64,000 bases of DNA from Myxococcota bacterium (GTDB lineage Bacteria > Myxococcota_A > UBA9160 > SMWR01). Positions 7,413-14,985 of the stretch are shown piece by piece. The first letter of the stretch is position 1. The number at the start of each line of letters is the position of its first letter. Where the stretch lies: positions 186,001 through 250,000 of the forward strand of contig JBCCEW010000005.1 in assembly GCA_039030075.1 (NCBI GenBank), written 5' to 3'. Made by a program: the position numbers and the translations under genes. The notes beneath the pieces are model-generated. The model was not told the origin of the DNA, searched no databases, and worked only from the letters and a program-made list of their open reading frames with translations.

Positions 7413-8275
7413 CAGCGCTCTCCCCGGGCCAGACCCGCAAGCGGGATCTGACCGGTATAGACCTCGGCAGCCGGCCCGGTCATCTCGATCGAGGCATCGG
7501 GCCCGGGCCAGGCGATCCGGAGATCCCCGCCCCGCAAGGCAATGGTCACCTCGCGATCCACGACGCCCCGGAGCATGGATACCACGGCGACGGCACACGC
7601 ACCGCTCCCGCAGGCCAGGGTCTCGCCAGTGCCGCGCTCCCAGGTGCGCTGCTCGATCCGGTCGCGTCCGCGCACGGCGACGAACTCCACGTTCACCCGG
7701 TTCGGAAACGCCGGGTGGTGCTCGAGCTCGGGGCCCCAGCGCTCGACGGGCGCCTGCTCCGGGTCGTCGACGGTGACGACGGCGTGGGGGTTGCCCATGG
7801 AGACCGAGGAAACGGAGAGCGTGTCCCCACCGACGGTGACCGGGACATCGAGCACCGGACCGTCGCCGTCCGCGAGCGTGGTCGGGATCTTCGCGGGGGC
7901 CAGGATCGGGAGCCCCATGTCGACGGTGACGCGGTCGGCGCCCGCCCAGCGCGGACGCACCACGCCCGAGAGCGTCTCGACTTCGATCTGGTCCCGCTCG
8001 GTGTGCGCGTGGTCGCGGAGGTACTTGTAGAAGGCGCGGATCCCGTTGGCGCACATCTCCACCTGGGAGCCGTCGGCGTTGAAGATCTCCATCCGGAAGT
8101 CGGCGGCAGCGCTCGGCCGGACGACGAGCAGCTGGTCGGCGCCGATCCCGAGGTTGCGATCACACAGGCGCTCGGCGATCGGCTCGATCGCCGGCAAGGC
8201 GTCCCGGACGCCGTCGAGCACGACGAAGTCGTTCCCAGCGCCGTGCATCTTGGTGAAGGGGAGCATTCCGCTCAC
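7412..8275 (-). CDS. dapF: Diaminopimelate epimerase
   Basis: A 287-residue protein that converts LL- to meso-diaminopimelate. Both catalytic cysteine motifs are visible (VEMCANGIR and TLACGSGACA), as is the opening TKMHGAGNDFVVLD. The GTG at 8275 is preferred over the ATG at 8266 because GAGGAAG sits 7 bases before it and it overlaps the lptM stop (GTGA). The ATG start would remove only three residues. Confidence 0.96.
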   Translation of the reverse strand: MSGMLPFTKMHGAGNDFVVLDGVRDALPAIEPIAERLCDRNLGIGADQLLVVRPSAAADFRMEIFNADGSQVEMCANGIRAFYKYLRDHAHTERDQIEVETLSGVVRPRWAGADRVTVDMGLPILAPAKIPTTLADGDGPVLDVPVTVGGDTLSVSSVSMGNPHAVVTVDDPEQAPVERWGPELEHHPAFPNRVNVEFVAVRGRDRIEQRTWERGTGETLACGSGACAVAVVSMLRGVVDREVTIALRGGDLRIAWPGPDASIEMTGPAAEVYTGQIPLAGLARGER

Positions 8276-8463
8276 GGGCGCACTTCCTCGTCGTCGTCGG
8301 TGGGCTCTTCCGCCGTCGGCTCCGGCGCGGGTTCGACGCTGGACGGGGCGGTCGCGGGGGGCGGCGGCTCGGGCCGCGGTGGGACGGGCGGACCGTAGCG
8401 ACCGCACGCCGCCACGAGAAGGCCCACGCCGAGCAGCGCGAGCGCCAGTGCGCGCCGCCTCAC
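8272..8463 (-). CDS. lptM: LptM-like small lipoprotein
   Basis: A 63-residue protein with a GTG start overlapping the argH stop codon (GTGA). A basic N-terminus and hydrophobic core lead to the lipobox LVAAC, followed by GRYGPP, the CG-x2-GP pattern of LptM/YifL proteins. The rest is a Pro/Glu-rich tail. In E. coli the homologue (yifL) also sits beside dapF, and its product assists disulfide maturation of the LptD/LptE lipopolysaccharide translocon. Gene position and motif agree; sequence similarity beyond the lipobox is slight. Confidence 0.75.
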   Translation of the reverse strand: MRRRALALALLGVGLLVAACGRYGPPVPPRPEPPPPATAPSSVEPAPEPTAEEPTDDDEEVRP

Positions 8464-9887
8464 GTGCGCGTGGCCTGCCGCCCCGACGCCAAGCGGGACT
8501 CGGCGGCGGCGAGCGCCGCCTCGACGCGCTGGCGCGCCGTCGCGCCCGGCAGGTCGCGTTCCTCGAGGGCCCGCTCGAGCGAGAGCAGCTCGCCGGCGCC
8601 GGACGGGAAGGCCGGGTGGAAGGCGCGCAGGTCCTCGCGCGAAAGCCCGCGCAGATCGGCATCCTTCTCCAGGCAGTGGGCGACGATCTGGCCCACGGCC
8701 TCGTGGGCCTCTCGGAAGGGCACGCCTTCGCGCACCAGGGCTTCGGCGAGGTCGGTGGCCAGCAGCATCGGGTCGCCCGCCGCCTCTCGCATCCGCTCGG
8801 TCTGGACGCGCAGGGTCGCCATTGCCCCGGCCATCACTTCGAGCGAATCCCGCAGGGTCGCCGCGCTGTCGAAGATCGGTTCCTTGTCTTCCTGCAGGTC
8901 GCGGTTGTAGGTGAGCGGTAGACCCTTGATCACCGTCAGGAGCGTCACCAGGTTGCCGATCGTGCGCCCCGATTTCCCCCGGACCAGCTCGGGCACGTCC
9001 GGGTTCTTCTTCTGGGGCATCAGGCTCGACCCGGTGGAATAGGCATCGGCGAGTTCGACGAAGCCGAACTCGGCGCTCGACCAGAGCACCAGCTCTTCGG
9101 CCAGGCGCGAGAGATGCACCTGGGCGATGGCCACGGCACTGAGAAACTCGAGGCCCGCGTCGCGCGAAGCGACGGCGTCCATGCTGTTCGCCGTCGGGCC
9201 CGAGAAGCCCAGGGCAACGGCTGTGGCCTCGCGATCCAGCGGCAGGGTCGATCCCGCCAGCGCTCCCGACCCCAGGGGCGCCCGGTCGAAGCGCTCGATC
9301 AGGTCGAGGAAGCGTCCGGCGTCGCGCTCGAACATCTCGACGAAGGCCAGCCAGTGGTGGGCGAGCCGCACGGGTTGGGCCCGCTGCAGATGGGTGTAGC
9401 CCGGCAGGATCGTGTCGAGGTGCTCGCGCGAGCGCACCAGCAGCACCTCCTGCAGGTCGTGCAGCCCCGTGCGGGCGGCCGCAGCGGTCTCCCGCAGGAA
9501 GAGCAGCAGGTCGGTCGCCACCTGGTCGTTGCGGCTGCGTCCCGTGTGAAGCCGTCCCGCGGCTTCGCCAACGTGTTCCCGCAGCCGGGCCTCCACGTTC
9601 ATGTGGATGTCTTCGAGGGCGGGATCGAAGGGGAAGGAGCCCGCCTCGATCTCTTCGCCGACCCGGGTGAGGCCGCCTTCGAGCGCGGTCAGGTCTTCCC
9701 CACTCAAAAGCCCCTGGGCCCGCAGCATCTGCGCGTGGGCGCGCGACAACCGCAGGTCGTAGCGGGCGAGGGCGCGGTCGAAGTGGACCGACGCCGAGAA
9801 GCGTTCCACCGCGGGGTTGGTGTCCTCGCGAAAACGGCCCCCCCAGGGCTTTCGCGCGGCGGCGGTGGTGTCGTCCGAGTCACTCAT
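8460..9887 (-). CDS. argH: Argininosuccinate lyase
   Basis: A 475-residue member of the fumarase/aspartase superfamily that cleaves argininosuccinate to arginine and fumarate. The superfamily signature GSSLMPQKKNPD is present, as are the N-terminal KPWGGRF block, the HTGRSRNDQVATD segment and the THLQRAQPV region with the catalytic histidine. It is the first gene of a five-gene minus-strand operon whose members overlap by 1-4 bases. It is divergent from the PBP gene across 113 bases in which I see no clear promoter. Confidence 0.97.
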   Translation of the reverse strand: MSDSDDTTAAARKPWGGRFREDTNPAVERFSASVHFDRALARYDLRLSRAHAQMLRAQGLLSGEDLTALEGGLTRVGEEIEAGSFPFDPALEDIHMNVEARLREHVGEAAGRLHTGRSRNDQVATDLLLFLRETAAAARTGLHDLQEVLLVRSREHLDTILPGYTHLQRAQPVRLAHHWLAFVEMFERDAGRFLDLIERFDRAPLGSGALAGSTLPLDREATAVALGFSGPTANSMDAVASRDAGLEFLSAVAIAQVHLSRLAEELVLWSSAEFGFVELADAYSTGSSLMPQKKNPDVPELVRGKSGRTIGNLVTLLTVIKGLPLTYNRDLQEDKEPIFDSAATLRDSLEVMAGAMATLRVQTERMREAAGDPMLLATDLAEALVREGVPFREAHEAVGQIVAHCLEKDADLRGLSREDLRAFHPAFPSGAGELLSLERALEERDLPGATARQRVEAALAAAESRLASGRQATRT

Positions 9888-10000
9888 GGAACCAATCTCG
9901 GCGACGTGGGGTCGCTTCGCAAGCAGCCGAACCTCGGACGCTTTCGGTTCGCGGGGGCGCCCGCGGTCTCCTACCGTCGCGGCTTCGGCTGGGAGAGGGC

Positions 10001-12424
10001 GTGGCAGGCGGGGGACGTCGCAGCTCGGGATCGCGCAAGGCGAGCGCGTCGAAGGCGCGCAAGCGCGGCGGGAAGCGCCGGGAGCCGGCTCGTCCGGCGT
10101 CGCCGCGCTGGATGCGCGCGGTCGGCTGGGCCGTGCTGATCGTGTCGTTCACGGCCGGGTTCGTGAGCGTCGGTGCGGTGCTGGCCCTCGACCGGCAGGT
10201 CCGCGCTCGGCTCGACCACGTCCAGTTCCGCGTGCCCTCCCGCGTCTACTCGGCGCCGACCATCCTGTATCCGGGTTTCCCGTGGAAGGCCTTCGGGCTG
10301 CGCGAGACCCTCGAGCGGCTGGGCTACCGGGAAACCGATCCGCGCGAGCGGCTTCCTCGGGGGCAGTTCGTGTGGAGCGACTCGGAGCTGCGGGTCCACC
10401 TGCGCGCCTTCGCCCACCCGTCACGCCCCGAACCCGCCCGCGACGTGGTGTTGCGCCTGGGAAAGACGACGATCCGCGACATCCGGGAGCACGACGGCGG
10501 CAGCAAGTTGGGTGCGGTGCTCCTGGAGCCCGAGCACCTCGGGGCCTACTACGGACCGTCGCGCGAGCAGCGCGAACTCGTGCGTCTCAACGATCTGCCC
10601 GAGCATCTGGTCGATGCGGTGTTGGCCGTCGAAGACCAGCGCTTCGAGAGCCACGCCGGGATCGACGTGCGCCGGATCGTGGGCGCCCTGCTCGCCAACT
10701 TGCGGGCGGGTCGGGTCGCCCAGGGCGGCAGCACGCTGACCCAGCAGCTCGTGAAGAACTTCTTCCTGTCTCCCGAGCGCACCTTTCAGCGGAAGCTCAC
10801 CGAAGCGGTGATGGCCCTGCTGGTCGAAGCCCGGTACGAGAAGGACGCGATCCTCGAGGCGTACCTGAACGAGATCTACCTCGGGCAGCGCGGTGCCACG
10901 GCGGTGCACGGCGTCGGCGAGGCCGCGCGCCTGTATTTCGGGAAACCGGCGTCGCGACTGTCGGTGGCCGAGTCGGGCTTGATCGCGGCGATCATCCAGA
11001 GCCCCAACGGGATCTCCCCCCATCGCGACCCGGAGCGTGCGCGCAAACGTCGCGACCTGGTGCTCGACCTGATGCACAAACAAGGGCGACTCGAGGAGGT
11101 CGACCACGCGCGGGCCGTCGGTACTCCTCTGCGATTGGCGCGCGTCACGACGGAATCCGGCGACACGCGTTTCTTCCTCGATCACTTGCACCGCCAGCTC
11201 CGCGATACCTACGGGGAGTCCCAGCTCACGGAAGCGGGCCTGCGGATCTACTCGACCCTCGATCATCGCCTGCAGCGCATCGCGGCGGACGCGCTGCGCG
11301 AGGGGTTGGCGCGCATCGAGAAGCGCCGACCGAAGCTGGTGAGCGACGATCCCAAGCGACAGCTGCAAGGGTGCCTGGTCGCGTTGCGGCCCCAGACCGG
11401 CGAGTTGTTGGCGCTGGTCGGCGGACGGGACTACCGACGCTCGCAGTTCGATCGCTGCACGCAAGCGAAGCGGCAGCCCGGCAGCGTCTTCAAACCCTTC
11501 GTCTACATCGCGGGACTCGAACCGCGCGGGAGCGGTCCGGCGATCACACTGGCGAGTGTGCTCGACGACTCGCCCCTCGAGTTGCAGACGCCGGAAGGGC
11601 GCTGGCGACCCCAGAACCACGACGGGACCTTCAATGACGAGGTCGGGGTGCGCGAAGCGATGGAGCGTTCCCTGAACGTGGCCACGGTCCGGCTGGCCGA
11701 CGAGGTGGGGCTGCGCCAGGTGGTGCGGGTGGCGCGCCGTCTCGGGATCGAGAGCACCCTGCCGGCGGTTCCCAGCCTGGCGCTCGGCACCGCCGAGATC
11801 TCCCCGCTGGAACTGGCGCGCGCCTACGCGACGATCGCGAACGGCGGCGTGCGTCCCGAGACCCAGACCATCGAGGACGTCGTCGACCAGGAGGAGGCAG
11901 TCCTGGAGCGGCGCGAGATGAGGTACCAGCGTGTGCTCGACGCGGGGACGGCCTACCTCGCGACGTCGCTGCTCGAAGGCGTCGCCACCCGCGGGACGGC
12001 GGCGGCCGTTCGCCGCGGCGGCCTGCGCGGACCGATCGCGGCGAAGACCGGGACCACCGATGCCGAGAAGGACCTGTGGTTCGTGGGGTTCACCCCCGAC
12101 GTCGTCGCCGTCGTCTGGGTGGGCTTCGACGATCCGCGCAGCGTCGGACTCTCCAGCAGCTCGGGTGCGCTTCCGATCTGGCGCGACTTCATCCGGGGGG
12201 CGACGGGGGGCCGGGTGCGCGGTGCCTTCCGCAGGCCGAAGAATCTCGAAGAAGCCGAGATCGCCCCGTCGTCGGGTGCACTCGCCCTCGCCGATTGCCC
12301 CGAACGCCGCACCGAGGTGTTCCTCCCCGGGACGCTCCCCACCGGGGTGTGCCCCGACGGGGCCGATGGCGACGAGCGGCGCATCCACCGCCGCTTCATG
12401 CGCTGGCTCCGCGAACGCATCTGA
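10001..12424 (+). CDS. mrcB: Class A penicillin-binding protein, PBP1b type
   Basis: An 807-residue bifunctional peptidoglycan synthase with a GTG start next to GGGAGAGG. In order: a basic cytosolic tail (residues 1-35), one membrane helix (about 38-60), a UB2H-like region (about 75-160, RVPSRVYSAPT), a glycosyltransferase domain (about 190-370, with EDQRFESHAGID, GGSTLTQQL and LNEIYLGQ), and a transpeptidase domain with the SVFK active serine, ERSLN and AAKTGTT motifs. The early position of the UB2H-like segment points to PBP1b rather than PBP1a. It polymerises lipid II and cross-links glycan strands at the inner membrane. Confidence 0.94.
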   Translation: MAGGGRRSSGSRKASASKARKRGGKRREPARPASPRWMRAVGWAVLIVSFTAGFVSVGAVLALDRQVRARLDHVQFRVPSRVYSAPTILYPGFPWKAFGLRETLERLGYRETDPRERLPRGQFVWSDSELRVHLRAFAHPSRPEPARDVVLRLGKTTIRDIREHDGGSKLGAVLLEPEHLGAYYGPSREQRELVRLNDLPEHLVDAVLAVEDQRFESHAGIDVRRIVGALLANLRAGRVAQGGSTLTQQLVKNFFLSPERTFQRKLTEAVMALLVEARYEKDAILEAYLNEIYLGQRGATAVHGVGEAARLYFGKPASRLSVAESGLIAAIIQSPNGISPHRDPERARKRRDLVLDLMHKQGRLEEVDHARAVGTPLRLARVTTESGDTRFFLDHLHRQLRDTYGESQLTEAGLRIYSTLDHRLQRIAADALREGLARIEKRRPKLVSDDPKRQLQGCLVALRPQTGELLALVGGRDYRRSQFDRCTQAKRQPGSVFKPFVYIAGLEPRGSGPAITLASVLDDSPLELQTPEGRWRPQNHDGTFNDEVGVREAMERSLNVATVRLADEVGLRQVVRVARRLGIESTLPAVPSLALGTAEISPLELARAYATIANGGVRPETQTIEDVVDQEEAVLERREMRYQRVLDAGTAYLATSLLEGVATRGTAAAVRRGGLRGPIAAKTGTTDAEKDLWFVGFTPDVVAVVWVGFDDPRSVGLSSSSGALPIWRDFIRGATGGRVRGAFRRPKNLEEAEIAPSSGALALADCPERRTEVFLPGTLPTGVCPDGADGDERRIHRRFMRWLRERI

Positions 12425-12589
12425 CGCCAGACTCGCGCGCGCAGGGGTTCCGCCACGCTCGGCCCCCGGGCTTCGCCCCGAAGGGCCGGCGGAGGATCGG
12501 TCCGGCGAACCCCGCGTCTCCCAGCGGTCGGTGTCGCGCGCGTGATCCGATAGCTGCGCGCGTAGCCGCGTGATACGGTTCGCGCGCCG

Positions 12590-13108
12590 ATGACCCCGAA
12601 GCACTGGTTCACCGCGGTTGCGTTCGCGATCGCCCTGCCGCTCGACCTGATCACGAAGATCCTGGTCGACCGCAATCTCACCTACGCCGATCGCATTCCC
12701 GTGATCGAGGGGTTCTTTTACCTCACCCATGTGCGTAATCCGGGCGCCGCGTTCGGGCTGTTCGCCGATAGCGATCCTCAGATCCGACTCACTTTGTTCA
12801 TCGGTGTGTCGATCGTGGCGCTGTTCATCGTGTTCTCGTTCTTCCGACAGCTGGCCCCGGGGGATCGATTGTCCGCGCTCGCGTTGGGTTTGATCCTCGG
12901 GGGTGCCGTCGGAAACCTGATCGATCGCGTGACGCGTGGCGAAGTGGTCGACTTCTTGCACTTCAGACTCTGGCGCGGTTTCTCGTGGCCGGATTTCAAC
13001 CTCGCCGATGCGTTCATCGTCACCGGCGTCGGCATCCTCGTCCTCGAGTTGCTCGCCAGCGAAGGCGAAGATCGCGCGAGCGAGGAACCCGACGAGTCCG
13101 CGTCCTAG
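12590..13108 (+). CDS. lspA: Lipoprotein signal peptidase (signal peptidase II)
   Basis: A 172-residue aspartyl protease with four membrane helices (about residues 6-24, 66-86, 95-113, 133-155). Catalytic aspartates lie in GNLIDRVTRGEVVDF and FNLADAFI, and the VRNPGAAFG motif is present. It removes the signal peptide from diacylated prolipoproteins such as the DUF4349 and LptM-like proteins encoded here. The last 20 residues are acidic. The gene follows the PBP gene after 165 bases without the usual ileS partner. Confidence 0.96.
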   Translation: MTPKHWFTAVAFAIALPLDLITKILVDRNLTYADRIPVIEGFFYLTHVRNPGAAFGLFADSDPQIRLTLFIGVSIVALFIVFSFFRQLAPGDRLSALALGLILGGAVGNLIDRVTRGEVVDFLHFRLWRGFSWPDFNLADAFIVTGVGILVLELLASEGEDRASEEPDESAS

Positions 13109-13187
13109 CTCCGTTCCGTCGGGGAACGTCGAAAAGTCGCCTACCGTCGGTGTGGTTCACCCGTCCGGGTATACACAAGAACGTGTC

Positions 13188-13207
13188 TTTCGTGAATCTG
13201 CACGAAA
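13188..13207. repeat. Inverted repeat upstream of the 13.2-kb promoter
   Basis: TTTCGTG and CACGAAA flank a 6-base centre (AATCTG). It ends 25 bases before the TTGACA of the promoter at 13233. Related half-sites (TTCACGAG, TTTCACGG) recur at about 13221 and 13241, within the promoter, so this may be an operator cluster. Confidence 0.45.
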
Positions 13208-13232
13208 CTGCGAAATAATCTTCACGAGAGCG

Positions 13233-13260
13233 TTGACACGTTTCACGGCGCTGCGATAAC
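13233..13260 (+). promoter_or_regulatory. Sigma-70-type promoter
   Basis: TTGACA at 13233-13238, a 16-base spacer and GATAAC at 13255-13260 (four of six consensus positions). A full TTGACA is rare in this GC-rich sequence. It reads into the 760-base gene-less part before the IclR gene. Confidence 0.6.
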
Positions 13261-13316
13261 TAGGTTTGCGAACGCAGCGGCACGCTGCGGACACAGATCG
13301 TCGTCGGTGTGAGGCA

Positions 13317-13333
13317 TGTTCGAGCCTCGAACA
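13317..13333. repeat. 17-base palindrome downstream of the promoter
   Basis: TGTTCGAG-C-CTCGAACA is symmetric over 8 bases on each side of one central base. It lies about 50 bases past the predicted transcription start. It could be a roadblock operator or a tight RNA hairpin. It does not match a LexA box I know. Confidence 0.45.
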
Positions 13334-13697
13334 ACTCGCAGGAAAGGGCCTCCACCGACGGTGCGGCGAGAAACCACCAAGCACCTTGCGACTTCGGTCG
13401 CCACCGGGATTGACTCCGAGTTCCACTCCGAGCCCGTGGCCCAAGCACCGAAGATCTGAGAGCAGGAAACCACAGGTCGGAGCGCTTCGAATTCCTCAGA
13501 GACTTCTGAGTGAACCTGAAGCCGGGTCGACCGGGCCTGCCAGAGGAATCGCCGCAAGAATCGGAAGCGGGAGCGTCTCGGGGTCAAAAGGTCTGGAACG
13601 CAGCGGCGCATCTGGTGCGTCGGCGGAGATTCCAAACCTGCTTGTGTCGCGGAAGTTGCGTTGAGTCTTACGTTGAAGCGGGAAGCACGACACAGCA

Positions 13698-13719
13698 CAC
13701 GGATCACCTCCGATCCGTG
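13698..13719 (+). repeat. Hairpin with an ACCTCC loop
   Basis: CACGGATC and GATCCGTG pair perfectly (8 bp) around the loop ACCTCC. The loop is the exact complement of a Shine-Dalgarno sequence, and with the left arm it reproduces 11 bases of the 16S rRNA 3' end (GGATCACCTCC). No other rRNA sequence is nearby. Confidence 0.5.
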
Positions 13720-14022
13720 CTGGCCCTCGAACCTCCGAACCGAAACGGCTCGTTCGGTCCGGGTCGGCCGCGTTCGCTGCGCGGAATCGACCCTGTCCCA
13801 CCCTTCCTACGGGGTCCGCAGCCTCGACGCCTCGCGCGTCGTGCCGGCGCGACCCGCGTTCCGAGGGTTGGGAGGCGCACCGAAGCGAGCACATCACACA
13901 CGGGGCCCGAGCCAAGCAGGTTCGGGTGCCCTCCGGGTACAGGGCGACGCAGGTGCCCCCCTTCCCTGCGCGCCGACTGTCGGAGGGTTCAATCGCGGCT
14001 GAAGGGTGAAGGACGACCCACC

Positions 14023-14814
14023 GTGTCGAAGAAGCCCAAGAGCGACTACGCCATCCAGACCGTGTCCAATGCACTCCGATTGTTGGACACCTTCCGTGAG
14101 GAAGACGAAATCGGTGTCGCGGAACTCGCGCGGCGCCTCCGCCTCCACAAGAACAACGTGTTCCGACTTCTCGCCACGCTCGAGCAGTCGGGATACATCG
14201 AGCAGTGTCCCACCACCGATCGCTATCGCCTCGGCCTGGCTTGCCATGCCCTGGGGCAGGCGTTCTCTCGGGCGCGTCCGCTCCTCGAGCGCGGGCGTCC
14301 GGTCCTCGCGAAGCTGCTCGAAGCCTCCGGGGAGACGGTGCACCTGGCCGTGCGCGACGGGTTCGAGGTCGTGCACCTCGACGGCCGCGCTCCCCAGCGT
14401 GAGATCACCACGGGGGTGCGGACGGGACGCCGCGCGCCGCTCCACTGCACCGCACTCGGGAAGGTCCTGCTCGGTTGCTCGCCCGAGCGGCTGTGGGGCT
14501 CTTTCGAGGAGGCGATCGTCTCCCGCGGGAAGCTCCCTCAGCGCACGTCGAAGACGATCGAGCACCGAGACAAGTTCTTCGAGCACCTCCACAGCGTGGC
14601 CAGCCACGGCTACGCCCTCGACCTCGGCGAGTTCGAGGTCGGCCTCGGCTGCGCGGCCGCGCCGATCCACTCGGAAGACGGCGAGGTCGTGGCCGCGCTC
14701 TCGGTGTCGGCCCCGCTCTTCCGCTGCGGCGAGGAGGGCGTCGCCGGCGACCTGCGTCGCCAGGTGGTCACGGCGGCCGAGGAGCTCTCGGCTGCGATGG
14801 GATACCAGGCCTGA
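14023..14814 (+). CDS. IclR-family transcriptional regulator
   Basis: A 263-residue protein. The GTG at 14023 is chosen because GAAGGA lies 9 bases upstream; an open frame further upstream lacks sense. An N-terminal winged helix (residues about 8-70: YAIQTVSNALRLLDTF, VAELARRLRLHKNNVFRLLATLE) is followed by a ligand-binding GAF-like domain with the family's PLHCTALGKVLL and YALDLGEFEVGLGCAAAPI motifs. IclR proteins usually control carbon-compound catabolism from sites near their own gene. The next gene is malic enzyme, whose leader contains a terminator-like hairpin, so a regulatory link is plausible but unproven. Confidence 0.92.
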   Translation: MSKKPKSDYAIQTVSNALRLLDTFREEDEIGVAELARRLRLHKNNVFRLLATLEQSGYIEQCPTTDRYRLGLACHALGQAFSRARPLLERGRPVLAKLLEASGETVHLAVRDGFEVVHLDGRAPQREITTGVRTGRRAPLHCTALGKVLLGCSPERLWGSFEEAIVSRGKLPQRTSKTIEHRDKFFEHLHSVASHGYALDLGEFEVGLGCAAAPIHSEDGEVVAALSVSAPLFRCGEEGVAGDLRRQVVTAAEELSAAMGYQA

Positions 14815-14858
14815 GCCGCGACGCGCCACGGGCCCACCGCGCCCTGGTGCGGTGATCC

Positions 14859-14880
14859 GCGCGGTCCGCTTGGACCGCGC
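14859..14880. repeat. Hairpin after the IclR gene
   Basis: GCGCGGTCC and GGACCGCGC (9-bp arms, 4-base loop) form a perfect stem 45 bases after the IclR stop codon. No T-tract follows, so it is a poor intrinsic terminator; it may be part of the maeB leader. Confidence 0.45.
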
Positions 14881-14940
14881 CGGAGCCTCGCCCTACGCGC
14901 GGATGGATAACCGCGGTTTACTTGATACGCTGTCGGGTCC

Positions 14941-14971
14941 GACGGGGCGGGGTCCACCCGCCCCGTCTTTT
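14941..14971 (+). terminator. Terminator or attenuator directly before maeB
   Basis: GACGGGGCGGG and CCCGCCCCGTC pair over 11 bp with a 5-base loop, followed by TTTT. The structure ends just before the maeB ribosome binding site (CCGAGGA, about 14974-14980). It can end IclR transcripts, but any maeB promoter upstream of it would have to read through, as in an attenuator. Confidence 0.75.
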
Positions 14972-14985
14972 CTCCGAGGACTGCC

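Larger units (their letters stand above)
13109..14022. other. 914-base intergenic stretch, candidate non-coding RNA locus
   Basis: No frame here has convincing coding character: the short open frames are rich in Arg/Ser/Pro and lack domains. The left part is AT-rich compared with the surroundings (for example around 13195-13220) and holds an inverted repeat and a promoter with a perfect TTGACA. Downstream of it are a 17-base palindrome, many GGA triplets and a hairpin with an anti-Shine-Dalgarno loop. No clear terminator follows before the IclR gene. A structured RNA, a long leader of the IclR gene or a decayed gene are all possible. Confidence 0.45.

Noticed and set aside
10421-12961. 846-codon minus-strand frame opposite the penicillin-binding protein gene
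   Set aside because: The plus strand carries all catalytic motifs of a class A PBP; the antisense frame has no recognisable domain.
13266-13664. A 132-codon frame in the gene-free stretch
   Set aside because: Ser/Arg/Pro-rich, no ribosome binding site and no domain pattern.
13701-13711. 16S rRNA 3' end fragment (GGATCACCTCC)
   Set aside because: The match is limited to 11 bases inside a hairpin; flanking sequence does not continue like 16S.
13261-13740. RNase P RNA, tmRNA, 6S or SRP RNA in the gene-free stretch
   Set aside because: None of their core conserved sequences (for example GGAAGCAGCC or the tmRNA ends) could be recognised, so no family was assigned.
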